Source: Amborella trichopoda | Lineage: Eukaryota; Streptophyta; Magnoliopsida; Amborellales; Amborellaceae | NCBI RefSeq assembly: GCF_000471905.2 | Contig: NW_006498527.1 | Coordinates: 2,920,654 to 2,984,653, forward strand | Direction of reading: 5' to 3' | Length of the DNA: 64,000 nt | Shown: piece by piece, positions 12,304-23,700 of the stretch | Layout of the letters: every line of letters starts with the position of its first letter | Position numbering within the stretch: the stretch's first letter is position 1 | Program-made: the position numbers and the translations under genes | Notes under the pieces: model-generated | Database searches by the model: none | Seen by the model: only the letters and a program-made list of their open reading frames with translations | What the model was told of the DNA's origin: nothing

Positions 12304-13299
12304 TAGCCATGAACCAATGCTCCTTAACTTTCGTGTTGCTAATTGCATTGTTCATTTTGACATTGAACATGGACTTACGGATGAAGAAATACGTCGTATG
12401 CAAAGAGATGTTCAGAGGAGAGATAGAAGTGTTTTTTAGCTTTTGTTTGGGCTAAAAAGAGCACAAGATAAATTAGCTTCAAAGTCAGAAGATATATATT
12501 TTTTAAAAAAAACCTATACCACTATAAAAAATTTAAAACTCTAGGTCTATAGGAAATGGTACACCAATAGGGTTGCCAATGGTAAGGGCCCGGCCCGAGG
12601 TTTGGGACAGCCCGGAATTGTTGCAGGTTGGCCCTGCAAGGCCCAATCCCGGAATAAGCTTGCCAACAGCCTGGCCCGATAAGCCCGGAAAAGTGTATAG
12701 AGGCATGTGCCTGGACCAGTAGGCTCGAAAATTTGATATCCTAGAATTGAAATATGCATAAAAAAACATTATTGATTCATACCTAAATTACTTTTAGCAT
12801 GATTAATAAGTACTTGCTTTCTGATTTTCCCATTTAAAAATTGGTCTTTGCTTCTCACTGACAAAGAAAAGGCCTTTGAAAGGGTGTGAATTCTTCCATT
12901 TAGGGCGAGAATGATAGAATTACTAAATGGTTTCCACATAGAATCAATAAAACATGGATCTTCCTCATGGTTGGTGTGCAGGTAAGCAACTATAGCAATC
13001 CCATAGAGGAATTTCTCATGTTTCTTCTTTCTGTTTTATTCTTAGGCATCTCTTACATTACAAGTCCATGGTTGAAGGTGTAATCTGTATTTAACTGGTT
13101 TACCCAATTGGAGGCTGTTTATCTTTTCAAATTCTCCCATGTGATTGCTTACTATCATTGTGTGAACTCGAGCATGGGAAGAAGCTTTGGGTGGAGTTGG
13201 AAAATAATTATTAGGCTCTTGGGAACCTTAAGTTTAATTGATCTTTTAATTCCCAATGAAAGTTGGGAATTGTTTTGATTGGGCTTGGATTAGATTTTT
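12304..13299. other. Intergenic stretch without recognised gene
   Basis: Only short ORFs without family resemblance. 12570-12740 is unusually GC-rich (GGCCCGGCCCGAGG, AGCCCGG repeats) compared with its surroundings and may be a worn repeat. Confidence 0.4.
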
Positions 13300-13961
13300 G
13301 GGAAAATTACAAAACCCTCCCTCAAGTATACTATCCATGCAACTTACCTCCAAGCTAATTTTTTCTCTCACTTTTTTCCCACAACCATCTTTTCTCGCAA
13401 AAACCGCCCAATCCAAAACAAAAGAAAAAAAAGACTAAACTATCCCCCTCTCTCTCCTCATGACTTTTACCCACGACTCTCTCCCCATGCCCTCCGGCAG
13501 TCCATTTAAATGCTCCGGCAATGAAGATACGCGCTCCGGCAATACAATGACTCACTCGGGCAGTGCATCTTCTGGAGCCATAGCGCTCCAGCGGTTGAAT
13601 AGGTCGCTCCGCAATGAAGATACATGCTCCGACAGTACGCATTCTGGTGCCATATCGCTTCGGCGGTTGAATAGTTCGCTCTGGCAATAAAGACAAGCAC
13701 TCTGATAGTACAAATACGCGCTTCGGCAGTACACCTTCTGGAGCCACATCGCTTTGACGGTTGAATTGGTCGCTCCGGCAATACGCTACTTGGGAGGGGC
13801 ATTTTCCGTAGGGAAGGGCATTTTCATTAAAAAAAAAAACTTTTTACCTTGGGGAGGTTTTTGTGAGGAAAGGTGAATGTGGGGAAAAAAGTTAGAGGAA
13901 ATATTAGCTAGGGGGTAAGTTGCATAGTTAATAAACTTCAGGGGGTTTTTATAATATTTTC
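13300..13961. mobile_element. Mutator-like TIR element with internal tandem repeats
   Basis: A 662-bp element whose ends form long imperfect inverted repeats of about 100 bp: left GGGAAAATTACAAAACCCTC, right complement GAAAATATTATAAAAACCCC, both continuing with ATGCAACTTACC and TTTTTTCCC. Flanks TAGATTTTT (13291-13299) and TAGATGTTT (13962-13970) are 9-bp duplications with one mismatch. The interior (about 13495-13790) is made of diverged repeats, described separately. Non-coding. Confidence 0.75.
13495..13790. repeat. Diverged tandem repeat inside the 13300 element
   Basis: Recurring words GCTCCGGCAAT, CAATGAAGATAC, TTCTGGAGCCA, ATCGCTT.GGCGGTTGAATAG.TCGCTC recur about every 75-85 bp, three to four times, with substitutions and small indels. 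This is the most GC-rich stretch of the intergenic region. Open frames over it are by-products of the repeat. Confidence 0.7.
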
Positions 13962-14034
13962 TAGATGTTTTGGAATTAATACATAAAATATATTCTTAGC
14001 AAAATTCCTCCAAATTTCAGCTGAGTTTTTCAAA

Positions 14035-14447
14035 TTGAATTCACTTTTTTGCGAGAGAGGAGTTTTTAGAGAGAGAATGGGATATTGGCTCTTTAGAGAG
14101 AGAGTTTTTAGAGATAAAAAGAGAAATAGTGAAAGAGATATTGGGTTCTTAGAGAAAGATAAATATTTGATTTTTAGAGAAAAAAGAGTGGGTTTTAAAG
14201 AGAAATTAGATGTTTAGAGCGATAGATTTGATTTTTAGAGAGAGAAATAGTGGGTTTTCGATAGATATTAGGTTTTCAGAGAAAGATTGAGTTTCAAGAG
14301 AGATTTTTTAGAGAGAGAAAGAGAAATGATATTTTTCTTTAAAATTAGGGAAATTTTAGGGAAGTTTTTCGAAGTTGCATAAGAGAGAGATTATTCTTTA
14401 AAATTAGGGAAATTTTTCGAAGTTGCATAAAAGATTAGCCATTTAAC
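14035..14447. repeat. GA-rich low-complexity tract running into an assembly gap
   Basis: Repeated TTTTTAGAGAGAGA-like units with drifting spacing, ending in a direct repeat (TTCTTTAAAATTAGGGAAAT ... CGAAGTTGCATAA, at about 14335 and 14394) just before the run of Ns. The tandem structure probably caused the gap. Confidence 0.7.
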
Positions 14448-15178
14448 NNNNNNNNNNNNNNNNNNNNNNNNNNNNNNNNNNNNNNNNNNNNNNNNNNNNN
14501 NNNNNNNNNNNNNNNNNNNNNNNNNNNNNNNNNNNNNNNNNNNNNNNNNNNNNNNNNNNNNNNNNNNNNNNNNNNNNNNNNNNNNNNNNNNNNNNNNNNN
14601 NNNNNNNNNNNNNNNNNNNNNNNNNNNNNNNNNNNNNNNNNNNNNNNNNNNNNNNNNNNNNNNNNNNNNNNNNNNNNNNNNNNNNNNNNNNNNNNNNNNN
14701 NNNNNNNNNNNNNNNNNNNNNNNNNNNNNNNNNNNNNNNNNNNNNNNNNNNNNNNNNNNNNNNNNNNNNNNNNNNNNNNNNNNNNNNNNNNNNNNNNNNN
14801 NNNNNNNNNNNNNNNNNNNNNNNNNNNNNNNNNNNNNNNNNNNNNNNNNNNNNNNNNNNNNNNNNNNNNNNNNNNNNNNNNNNNNNNNNNNNNNNNNNNN
14901 NNNNNNNNNNNNNNNNNNNNNNNNNNNNNNNNNNNNNNNNNNNNNNNNNNNNNNNNNNNNNNNNNNNNNNNNNNNNNNNNNNNNNNNNNNNNNNNNNNNN
15001 NNNNNNNNNNNNNNNNNNNNNNNNNNNNNNNNNNNNNNNNNNNNNNNNNNNNNNNNNNNNNNNNNNNNNNNNNNNNNNNNNNNNNNNNNNNNNNNNNNNN
15101 NNNNNNNNNNNNNNNNNNNNNNNNNNNNNNNNNNNNNNNNNNNNNNNNNNNNNNNNNNNNNNNNNNNNNNNNNNNNNN
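14448..15178. other. Assembly gap (731 N)
   Basis: Run of Ns. Open frames reported across it carry only unknown residues and are meaningless. Confidence 1.
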
Positions 15179-16380
15179 TAAATTCCCTCAAAATAATTTA
15201 GAAGGGAAATGAAAAGTACATCCAACTAAAAAGATACCCACGGTTTTATGAAAGAGATTAATGGAATTGGTTTTGAGCTTGACTGATACATGCGCTGGTG
15301 TGTACATCGTTTTTTTTCGTAGCTAGTGTGCCCAGAAAACTACAGCTCGAAAGCCAATAAGCAACAGCTAACGTGAAAGTTGTTGCTCTAACGCGGATAT
15401 ATTTTCTTGCTTGTTTTTGCAACAAAAGCCTACATGCATGCTAGTTTTTTTTGCAGCTAGCGCACCCTGTAGTTGTTTTCACATCACATGCTTCAACCAC
15501 GAAAACTTTTTACTATTGCCAAAAAGCGAGTGAAGAGTTCAATCGTTAAGATAAAAATGAATGATTAGAGGCAAAGCCAAAATAATGCTTGTTAAGGTAT
15601 GGTTAGCAGCTGGCATTAAGCACAGTTGCATCTCAAATCCGATTCCTACTACTGAACTATTAAGAAAAGGACATTAAATAGCACCTTGTGCCATGGGCCT
15701 CATAGCTTTTGTGGTGCGAGATCCTTGATCTGGCCAGAGGGTTGATGGTGTCATTTCAACACATCTACCAGGAAACAAATGATTAGGCTGATGCTTTAAC
15801 CAAGAGAGGAGTGCATTTGTCTTTTAGATCAATAAAGTTATTAACATTGGTAAAAATAAAATAAAATAGAGTGAATATGATGCAGACAATGGGACTTAAT
15901 GGTAGATTCCATAGTGTGGTATATCAACTAAATCGATGTTGAGCAAAAAGGCGATAACTCTTGTGTGAATACATAATAATTGCACTAAAATTTTCATTTT
16001 ATGCAATAATAGCCTATTGAATTTCAATACTTGTGGTATAATGCATCTCTTCTCAGGATTCCTTTTAAAGCGTTTAGATTGGATAAGTTTATGGTGCACA
16101 CTAGATGCATTTCTATTTTGCAGCTCAAAAAATTGTATTAATTTGATGACCTGCTAAAATTTTGAAAAGTAAACAACCCAAAATTTAAGTCTAAAATATT
16201 TCTTTTAAGCTTTATAATTCATCATTTCATGTTCATGATCATGATAGTCAAGATTATCGACTTGTAAAATTTTAAACTAAAAAAATATATCCTAAAGAAG
16301 CTTTTTAAAAGAGATTATATTTGAATAAATATGTTGGTTGACACACCAAAATTGATTATAATTAAAGAGGAAACATAAGT
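15179..16380. other. Intergenic stretch without recognised gene
   Basis: AT-rich non-coding sequence with no ORF resembling a protein family and no clear repeat structure. Confidence 0.4.
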
Positions 16381-16381
16381 G

Positions 16382-16535
16382 GTTGCTACTTTAGTGGTAG
16401 TGTCCGACCCAATTGTTGGGCTCACCCGTTCGAGTACTCTCAAATAATGCGCAGGCGGGCAATGGAAACTAGATTTTATAAGACAAAAACGCCAAATACG
16501 TGGGTATGAGTGAGAAAATGTATAATAAAATAGAT
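16382..16535 (+). mobile_element. Probable tRNA-derived SINE
   Basis: TTTAGTGGTAGTGTCC (about 16391) resembles an RNA polymerase III A box. CCGTTCGAGTACTC (about 16427) is close to the B-box consensus GGTTCGANTCC, at a tRNA-like spacing of about 35 bp. An AT-rich tail with AATAAA-like repeats ends near 16535. No clear target duplication was found. Confidence 0.5.
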
Positions 16536-16824
16536 AAATAAATAATAATTCATTGGATCCGAAATTTATGTTGTTCATCTTTTCAGACTACAACCATAGG
16601 TAAAAGAGATGAAAATCCGTTAGAAATAATAGAGTACAATTTTTCTTCCAAAAGGACAGTTTTCTCTTGAGCTACAACTCTCTTGGATTTCTACGGGAGG
16701 CTTTTCTCTCTCAAGGTTTTTTTCTCTTTGGTTTTTGTTTCTTCAAGAAGGTCCTTCTCCATTTAGGATTATCTTCAGGGTCTTCTCTCTATTTGAGCAC
16801 CTTCTCAATATACTTTCCTTGTAA

Positions 16825-17623
16825 GGGTGTGGTTTCCATAAGGTTGCAACCTTAAACAATCCACTTAAGGCACACCTTCAAATTTTCTCATAACATATAA
16901 TTCTGATATAAACTATTCTTAGGATTATCTCAAAATCTATTTTCCTATCTAATTATAAAAGTTTAAACTTTAAAAATAGTTAAAATCCAGTAGATCTATA
17001 AACATATGAAAGCGTTGAAAATGGACAGTCTAGATATTGTGTTGTAAGATGCACTATTTATGGGACTCAAAATCTTTTTTTTCTTTCATAGTCATACATC
17101 TCGATGTTGAGATGATCAATTAGAGGATTTTTCAACATGGAAAAAGTTTATATAAGGTTGCAACCTTAAAATGTAGAATTACAAATGCACCTCAAAAATC
17201 TATTGGAAAGGTTGTTTTAATGTTGAAAAATCTTGTATTTGATCATCTCGACATCGAGATGTATGAATATATAAAAAACAAAGTTTGTTAGTCTCATAAA
17301 TAATGCACCTTGCAACGCATTCTCTAGGCCATCCATTTTCAAGATTTTCATATGTTTATAGATCTCCTTGATTTTAACTATTTTTGGAGTTTAAAATTTT
17401 CTAATTAGATATGAAAATAGATTTTAAGATAATGTTAAGAATTTTTTACAACAAAATTACATGTTATGATAAAATTTGGAGGTGCGCCTTAATTGAATTG
17501 TTTAAAGTTGCAACCTTATAGAAACCGTAACCTTTCAACATTAAAACAACCTTTTCCAATGGATTTTTTAGGTGCATCCAAAGTTCTACATTTTAAAGTT
17601 GCAGCCTTGTATAAACTTTTTAC
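16825..17623. mobile_element. Mutator-like MITE, family 1, outer copy of a nested pair
   Basis: The left end GGGTGTGGTTTCCATAAGG...TGCAACCTT pairs with the right-end complement GTAAAAAGTTTATACAAGG. The 9-bp flanks are TCCTTGTAA (16816-16824) and TTCTTGTAA (17624-17632). The element is interrupted by a second copy at 17139-17532. Net length without the insertion and its duplication is about 396 bp, matching the other copies. Confidence 0.85.
17139..17532. mobile_element. Mutator-like MITE, family 1, inner copy
   Basis: A 394-bp element in the opposite orientation to the outer copy. Ends are GGAAAAAGTTTATATAAGG and, complemented, GGTTACGGTTTCTATAAGG, both followed by TTGCAACCTT or a near match. 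Perfect 9-bp duplication TTTCAACAT (17130-17138, 17533-17541). Confidence 0.9.
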
Positions 17624-18316
17624 TTCTTGTAATAATGATAGCATCTGAGCCTTCAGGTTACGAGAGATCTTTATGCCCAATATCAATTAAGTATGTCCTA
17701 AGCTCTTCTTGGGAAAGTCCAGCATGCAACGGGGGAAGCGATTCCACATGAGCATCTCTCGATGCATCAAACATCCATCTATAAATATTATGGGGCTGCC
17801 AAAATTTGAAATTGTTAGTCCTGACAACACATCAATTAATATTATTTTTATTTTAAATATTAATTTATTTTTATATTCATGTTTACCATGATAAAGATTC
17901 TTAACTCTTAAATTTTAGATCCAAAATCTATCTCTAAGATGAATTTTGGATGAAGGACTCATGTAAATAGATGAATCGGGGGACTTTACATAACCTTGTC
18001 CTTTAAGGTTCGTTTTATTTATAAATGCACAATCAATTATAGAGCGGGGAATGTTAGATTCGTAAGTATTGTAAAAAGATATTTTCTAAGGTAAATTCAC
18101 TATAAGTATTGTAAAACGACATTTTATAAGGTAAACTCACTTGGGACATTGAGAGACTGTATATTCTCCCAATCTTTTATATTTTAAAAATTTTGTAGTT
18201 GATTTTGCGTTATTTCTCCCTTTTATGTTAAGCGGTATTATATAATTGAAACCCATGGTCCGACCTAGAGAACGATGTAGACTAGGTGAGAGAGAGAGAG
18301 AGAGCTATTATTCCCA
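17624..18316. other. Intergenic stretch with a short tandem duplication
   Basis: No gene. 18062-18140 holds two diverged copies of a roughly 43-bp unit (TAAGTATTGTAAAA.GA.ATTTT.TAAGGTAAA.TCACT). A short (GA)n run lies at 18290-18304. Confidence 0.6.
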
Positions 18317-19050
18317 AGGGATTGTAAGAGAAATGGTCAAAATATCAATTAAGAGATTGAAACCCCTTATAAAATATTGAAGAGGTCAAAAGATCAACTA
18401 CATTTGATGTTTTGGTTTTAAGTTTCTATTTCAATCAGATATGTCCTCAAAAAAAAATTATTTTCTAATTACCCTTGTTCGGTTTTAGGAAGCCCGAACA
18501 ATTGACAGTGGTAATTTTACCACTAAGGAGGCTTTAACAGAATGATAAAAATATCATTGCTTGTTCTGGGGATAGAAATAATGAACAACTTATTTAGCAT
18601 TTGAAACGATGAACAAAAAGGGCTATTTATGTAATTCAACATGTTTGGCATTTGAAATGAGGAACAATAAGGAGCATTTATATCATTTGACATAGATATA
18701 TACCAAATGATATAGATACCTCTTATTGTTCCTTATTTCAAATATCGTACCAGTTGTTTGTTACCTATAAATTGGAACAAGTAGGGGTACTCTTGCTATT
18801 TTGTTAAGGCCTCTCAAGGGTGAATTTATTAAGCGTCTCTAATTGTTTGGGTTTCCTAACACTGAAATAGGGGCAATATGGGAAAATTTTCATTTTTTTA
18901 GGGTGTACTTTATTGGAATAGAAATTTAAAATCATACCTTAAAATATAATTTCTGATTTTTTTTTGTGATATTTTAACTTTTTAATGATTTTGTGAGGGG
19001 TTTTAACTATTTAATCCACATTTTCCTAATAATCAATTTATCATAATCAT
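18317..19050. mobile_element. Foldback (long inverted repeat) element, about 730 bp
   Basis: The two halves are imperfect reverse complements around a centre near 18686. Matching pairs include GAAACCCCTTATAAAAT/AAAACCCCTCACAAAAT, TTTTAAGTTTCTATTTCAAT/TTTTAAATTTCTATTCCAAT, TTAGGAAGCCCGAACAATT/TTAGGAAACCCAAACAATT and TGAACAA.../GGAACAATAAG. Arms are about 350 bp and diverged, so the insertion is old. Non-coding; target duplication not resolved. Confidence 0.7.
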
Positions 19051-19189
19051 CCAAGCCTTCTAATCATCGATTAGGAGATACAAATAAAGGAAAAAGTTAA
19101 AAAAGGCCTAGGCCTTATAGAAAAAAGTAAAGCTGCATCTCAAATATCATTGAAAATTGTAGCTTTAGTGTCAAAAAATTTCAAATCGA

Positions 19190-19760
19190 ACATCGAGACC
19201 CCAACTATAATGGGTAATAATAAAGAAAAAAGATTTCAAGTCTAAAAGACTAATGTATACTATAACACATTATCTAGATCATCCATTTTCAAGTGTTCAT
19301 GGATCCAAGAGACTTATCTCGTATTTTGAGCTCCGAAATTTGTAATTGGTGATGGAATTTTTTAGAGCTATAATAAAGGTCTTCGAAATTTGTAATTGGT
19401 GATGGAATTTTTAGAGCTATAATAGAGGTCTTCTATTCCTTGAGTGTTTCTTAGATGAGTTTTTTAAGGGCGTGTTTGATTTCTAAAACACATAGTTTTA
19501 GAAAATTGTGCTGCAATACTCCAAACTGCATCTTCTAGAAATCAAATACTCCTAAAATGTTTTTGATATTGGAAAACCCTCAAACTGGTCATCTTGATTT
19601 CAATATGAAAAAAAAAAAAAAAATCAAATCTTAAAAATAATGCATCTTATAAAAAGTTATATGGGTTGTCTATTTTTATGATTTTTAGGCATTTATATAT
19701 CTACTCAATCTATACTAATTTTAAATGGAAAGCTTTACATGTGACCTCACTCACATATAT
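19190..19760. mobile_element. Two worn fragments of MITE family 1
   Basis: 19190-19431 and about 19560-19760 each keep the family core in order (AATGCATCTTATAA/AACACATTATCTAG, CCATCCATTTTCAAG.GTTCA or TTTTTATGATTTTTAGG, TTTATATATCTACT). The first also holds a direct duplication of about 47 bp (19334-19431; CGAAATTTGTAATTGGTGAT twice). No terminal repeats or target duplications remain visible. Confidence 0.5.
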
Positions 19761-19899
19761 GCTCTTTGCTATCAATTGTCATATCAGAAATGTAAATGGC
19801 CAAGATGGCTTGAGTCACAATGTAACAAATTGGTTGTCGAGTTTCATAATCTTGAATCAACAGCCTATAGTATTTTATTTTTAATATTTATTTTATAAA

Positions 19900-20245
19900 T
19901 TATTTTACAGTGAAATTTGGGGCATCTATACATCTGACGGGGAATACATGGAAATAATAATTAATGTTATAAAAATTACTAAAATACCCCTAAAACCTAT
20001 GGGCATTTTGGTTATTTACTTTATTGCGATTTTTTTCCTTTTCGTTTTTATTAGTTGTGCCCCCAATAATATCATGAGACACCCCAAATTTCTCTTAAAA
20101 AGGCTATGTAGAAAAAAATAAATAAAAATCAACACTATTTTATGTGAAATTGTAACATGAGAAACTCTAGCCGTCCATTCAAATAGAGTGGCTGAAAAAT
20201 AGGGTCACATATAATTTATATGTGGGTCGGGTTATATAAAAAGTT
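19900..20245. mobile_element. Fragment related to the 25277 element
   Basis: Shares TACTAAAATACCCCTAAAAC...GGGCATTTTGGTTA with ACCAAAATACCCCTTGAAAC...GGGTATTTTGGTCA at 25512-25550, and GTAGAAAAAAATAAATAAA...ATTGTAACATG...AGCCGTCCATTC with the right part of the 25277-27086 element. It is the same family without the foldback insertion. Confidence 0.45.
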
Positions 20246-20260
20246 TTACAATTTTTAAAA

Positions 20261-20560
20261 GGAAAAAGTTTATATAAGGTTGTAAATGTGCACATAAAAA
20301 ATCTATCAGAAAAAAAAAACATTTATTTGATTATCTCGACCTCAAAATGTATAAAAAAAAAGAAGAGATTTTGACTCCAAAAGTAGTTCGGCTTGCAATA
20401 CATTATCTTGGCCGTCAATTTTCAAGATTTCTACATGTTTATAAATCTACTTTATTTAAATTAGCTATGGAGTTTAAAATTTTATAATTAAAAATGAAAA
20501 TAAATTATTCGACCCTCCTAAAAACATTTTCCTCTAAAATTACTTGTTAAGATAAATTTG
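20261..20560. mobile_element. MITE family 1, right-truncated copy
   Basis: Begins with the family end GGAAAAAGTTTATATAAGG and runs through the core (GATTATCTCGACCTCAAAATG, CAATACATTATCTTGGCCGT, TTTATAAATCTACTT, AGTTTAAAATTTTATAATTA). The opposite end is not recognisable. Confidence 0.65.
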
Positions 20561-20701
20561 AAGAGAACAAACTCATGCATTAAAGCTAAGAGTTGATTAG
20601 AGTGGTGATGTCGTATTGTCTCGACTCTCGAAGGATTAATTAATGGAAAGACGGATTAAGTCCATGAAGAAAGAGAAATGGAAACTGATAATCAACCATT
20701 G

Positions 20702-20709
20702 GATATAAA
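20702..20709 (+). promoter_or_regulatory. Possible TATA box of the phosphoglycerate-mutase-like gene
   Basis: GATATAAA lies about 35 bases before the chosen ATG. If used, the 5' UTR would be very short, so this may instead be leader sequence. Confidence 0.25.
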
Positions 20710-20739
20710 ACTTTGCAGCATTTCACAAGCCCAGGAGTA

Positions 20740-23700
20740 ATGGCGACTCTAGCTTTCTCACTATCATTTTCCTATCCAACGTCGCCTCTAAACCCTAAAA
20801 GCTCTAATTCTATCATTTCTGTATCTAATCACATCAAGAGCCCTAATGTTCTTCGTCTCTCTAACCATTCTAGGAACACAGAGCAGAAGGAACTCGGGTG
20901 TCTGAAACACCATCTCCTTGTTTGCCTCACCTGCTCATCTTTATTGTTCTCATCTCCTGAACCCCTAACCCTAATTTATCCATTTATTGGTTTCATCGAC
21001 AATGCAGAAGCTCGAGGACTATTTCAGATGCCCCCTGTTCGCCTGAACAACAGGTGAGGTGATTGGGGTTTCGTTATGGATTATCGTTGGAGTGCAAATG
21101 ATAGGTGAGAGAACTAGGGTTTTATTATGGATTTGGCAAAAGCCTGAAAAAAGGTTTGGGAAAATTTATCTCCTCATTGTGTCTTTTTCAGTTGAAATAC
21201 CAGTCCATTGTCGCTGGCTCTCTCAATGTTGATCTCCTGATTTTTAAACTTCAAATCAATTTTGTGCAGCAGTCGCCAAGGTATTTTTTCAGTCATTGGA
21301 TATACCATGAATTATTGCCAGAGCCACAAAACTAGGAAATGTACAGTTTTGTAAATATTTTGAGCTAAATTTTAGTTCAAATTCTACATATTTTGGAAGC
21401 TAGCTCCATCCTGAAATTCATCAAGTTTAAAGAAACTCATGGTTTGTCTCGATTCTCGAATTAGATTAGCTCCATTCCCAGCTTTCTCTTATGTAAAAGC
21501 ATTGAGAGCAATGATCGAGAACTTGGCCGAGTTGATTGGACTCGCTCCTTGCCCAGCCGAGTACTCGGTGCAACTGGGGCCACTTAAAAAGAATTAAAAA
21601 ATCATGAAAAATATAAAATGTGGATTGATTTTGCGAAAATTAAACATGTAATTTGGATATTTTATTACAATGATTTGTGAGTTTTCCTTGTAATATGTGC
21701 TATTTTTATATTTTCCTCTTTTTTTTTAGATTTGTCTAAAATGTTTCCAACCATAAGTCAATTTTTTTTCTAAATCTATGTTTAATATACTTATTTTAGT
21801 TTTTTGGGACTTTTTATGCTGCCTTTGGTTTCGTTTCACTTAACAATTTTTATTTTATTTTTAAACATTTTTTTTAAAAAAATTTAGGGCCTTTTGGGCC
21901 CTTCACACTACTCAGATGAGTCCGCTCGGACTCAGCCGAGTTACTCGCATCAGGTCAGGGTCGAATCCAAGGCCCAAGGCCAGTTGAAAAACACTGATTG
22001 AGAGAAATCAATCAAAGGTGTAATGGGGTTCCGTAGGACTATGGTGTAATGGGGTTCCCTAGGACTATGGACTGTGTTAAAAGGATTGAGTTTTATTTTG
22101 TGCAGGTTCTTTCTAGTTAGGGCTGGAGAGTCAGAAATGGAGAGCAAAGGGATTGTGTGCACGAACCCAGTTTCAAAGACCTCAGTTGATAGTGGTCTCT
22201 CAGAAGAAGGGAAGAAACAAAGTGTAGACCCCTGCTGCTTTTGCTTTGAAGGAGATGGGGGCCTGCGAAGGCAATTGTTGGATATGGCCATCAATCACCC
22301 AAAGATCATACCAGGCTGCAGAGATCATAGCCTCTGTTAATGAAGTCAATCGTAGGTTGGTAGTGCTCGGAAGTCTGAAATGTTTACTGTTTCTGTTGGT
22401 TTTTTTGTTGATGCTTTATTATCTATACTTTTTTTGTCATGTAACTCATGGAAGCTTATACATCTAATAATCTATCCAGCTATCAAGTGTTAGGAAAAAT
22501 TGTATCTTTCTTGTACCTCATAATATAAAAATTCCTTTGAAGTTAAATTTTTAGGTGATGTTCTGTCTTCTTGATCTTTTCTTGCCGTAGTGCGTTGCCA
22601 CTATTTGGTGTAGCCTGTGTGCGGACTAATGTTTTGCTTCTTGTTCTGATGCTTTTACTTGCTGTAGAAATCTGGGCATCGTGTGATTTTGTCCAAAATT
22701 TTCACCTCCTTGATTCTCTTCGATAATAGTAACATTTGGAGTTCTTAACTTCCACGAGCCCCTCCTTGATTTATCTTTCTCTTACTCTTTCAGTCATATA
22801 GTTCCTGAGTATAGCTTCTTGGATGCTCGTGCTTTTGGAGCATATGAAGGAAGGAAATTGGAATCTCTAAATGAGGTGAGTTTTTAGATCCTATAAATTA
22901 TGGGACTCTAGAAGTTGGTAACATGGTTGGAGATGACTAAGTATAAACAGTAGTACTTTAGAATCCATAACTAAAGACATCAAGGCCTGAAAACTTTAGA
23001 GTTTCTTGAAATTCTCCTTTTGTCACTGAAAACTCCTAAATGTTCAGACGAGGGTGCCGAAACAGACCGCATTCAGTACATTTGATAATTAGACAAGTAC
23101 TATTTTGCTTATTGTTGGATATGAGCGCTTATAGGTAAAGAGAAATTCATGGGAATATTGAATTGCTGATAATGAACAACTAACTGGGGTATATTGTTAT
23201 GTGGTATTAACTGTTTGGCCTAAGAAAACGAGCGATGCAATGGACCAGATATGTTATCCATCAAAAAAAAAAAAACCGGAAACCAAAAAAAAGAATGCAA
23301 CATACTGGTTGCTATGGTCGCTTGGCATGAATATGAATTACTCTGAAGTAATTTAGTACCCACAAATTGATTTTAGTTGTAAATAGCTTGTGGGATAAGA
23401 GAAGCTCCCCAATAAGGGTTCTATAACCGTTAAAACCAGATGCAGAGGAAGTAGTGGTCACCAAGCATTAAAAAATGTGTGGAACCCACAAGGAAGTTGC
23501 ATTATTGTAATTAATGGCAGATTTTTGAAAAATGTGAATCATCCTTAATTCTATAATTGAGCATCAATGATAAACATCAAGCAAAATGTGTTATTTCTCG
23601 TCAAGTGTCACCTATAAGTTCTGTATTTTTTCTTATTTGTAATATTGCATCCTTATCCAAAGTCTATGTACCAAAATAGTTCTTAACCAGTGACAGTGCT

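Noticed and set aside
12197-12439. 80-residue ORF ending in ...LTDEEIRRMQRDVQRRDRSV
   Set aside because: Looks slightly protein-like at its end, but its first half lies in MITE family 2 and I recognise no family.
13355-13802. Overlapping minus-strand ORFs (98-130 residues) over the tandem array
   Set aside because: They arise from the repeat units staying open in several frames; no start context, no family, and the repeat sits in a non-autonomous TIR element.
14391-15225. Two ORFs of about 260 residues
   Set aside because: Almost wholly made of Ns from the assembly gap.
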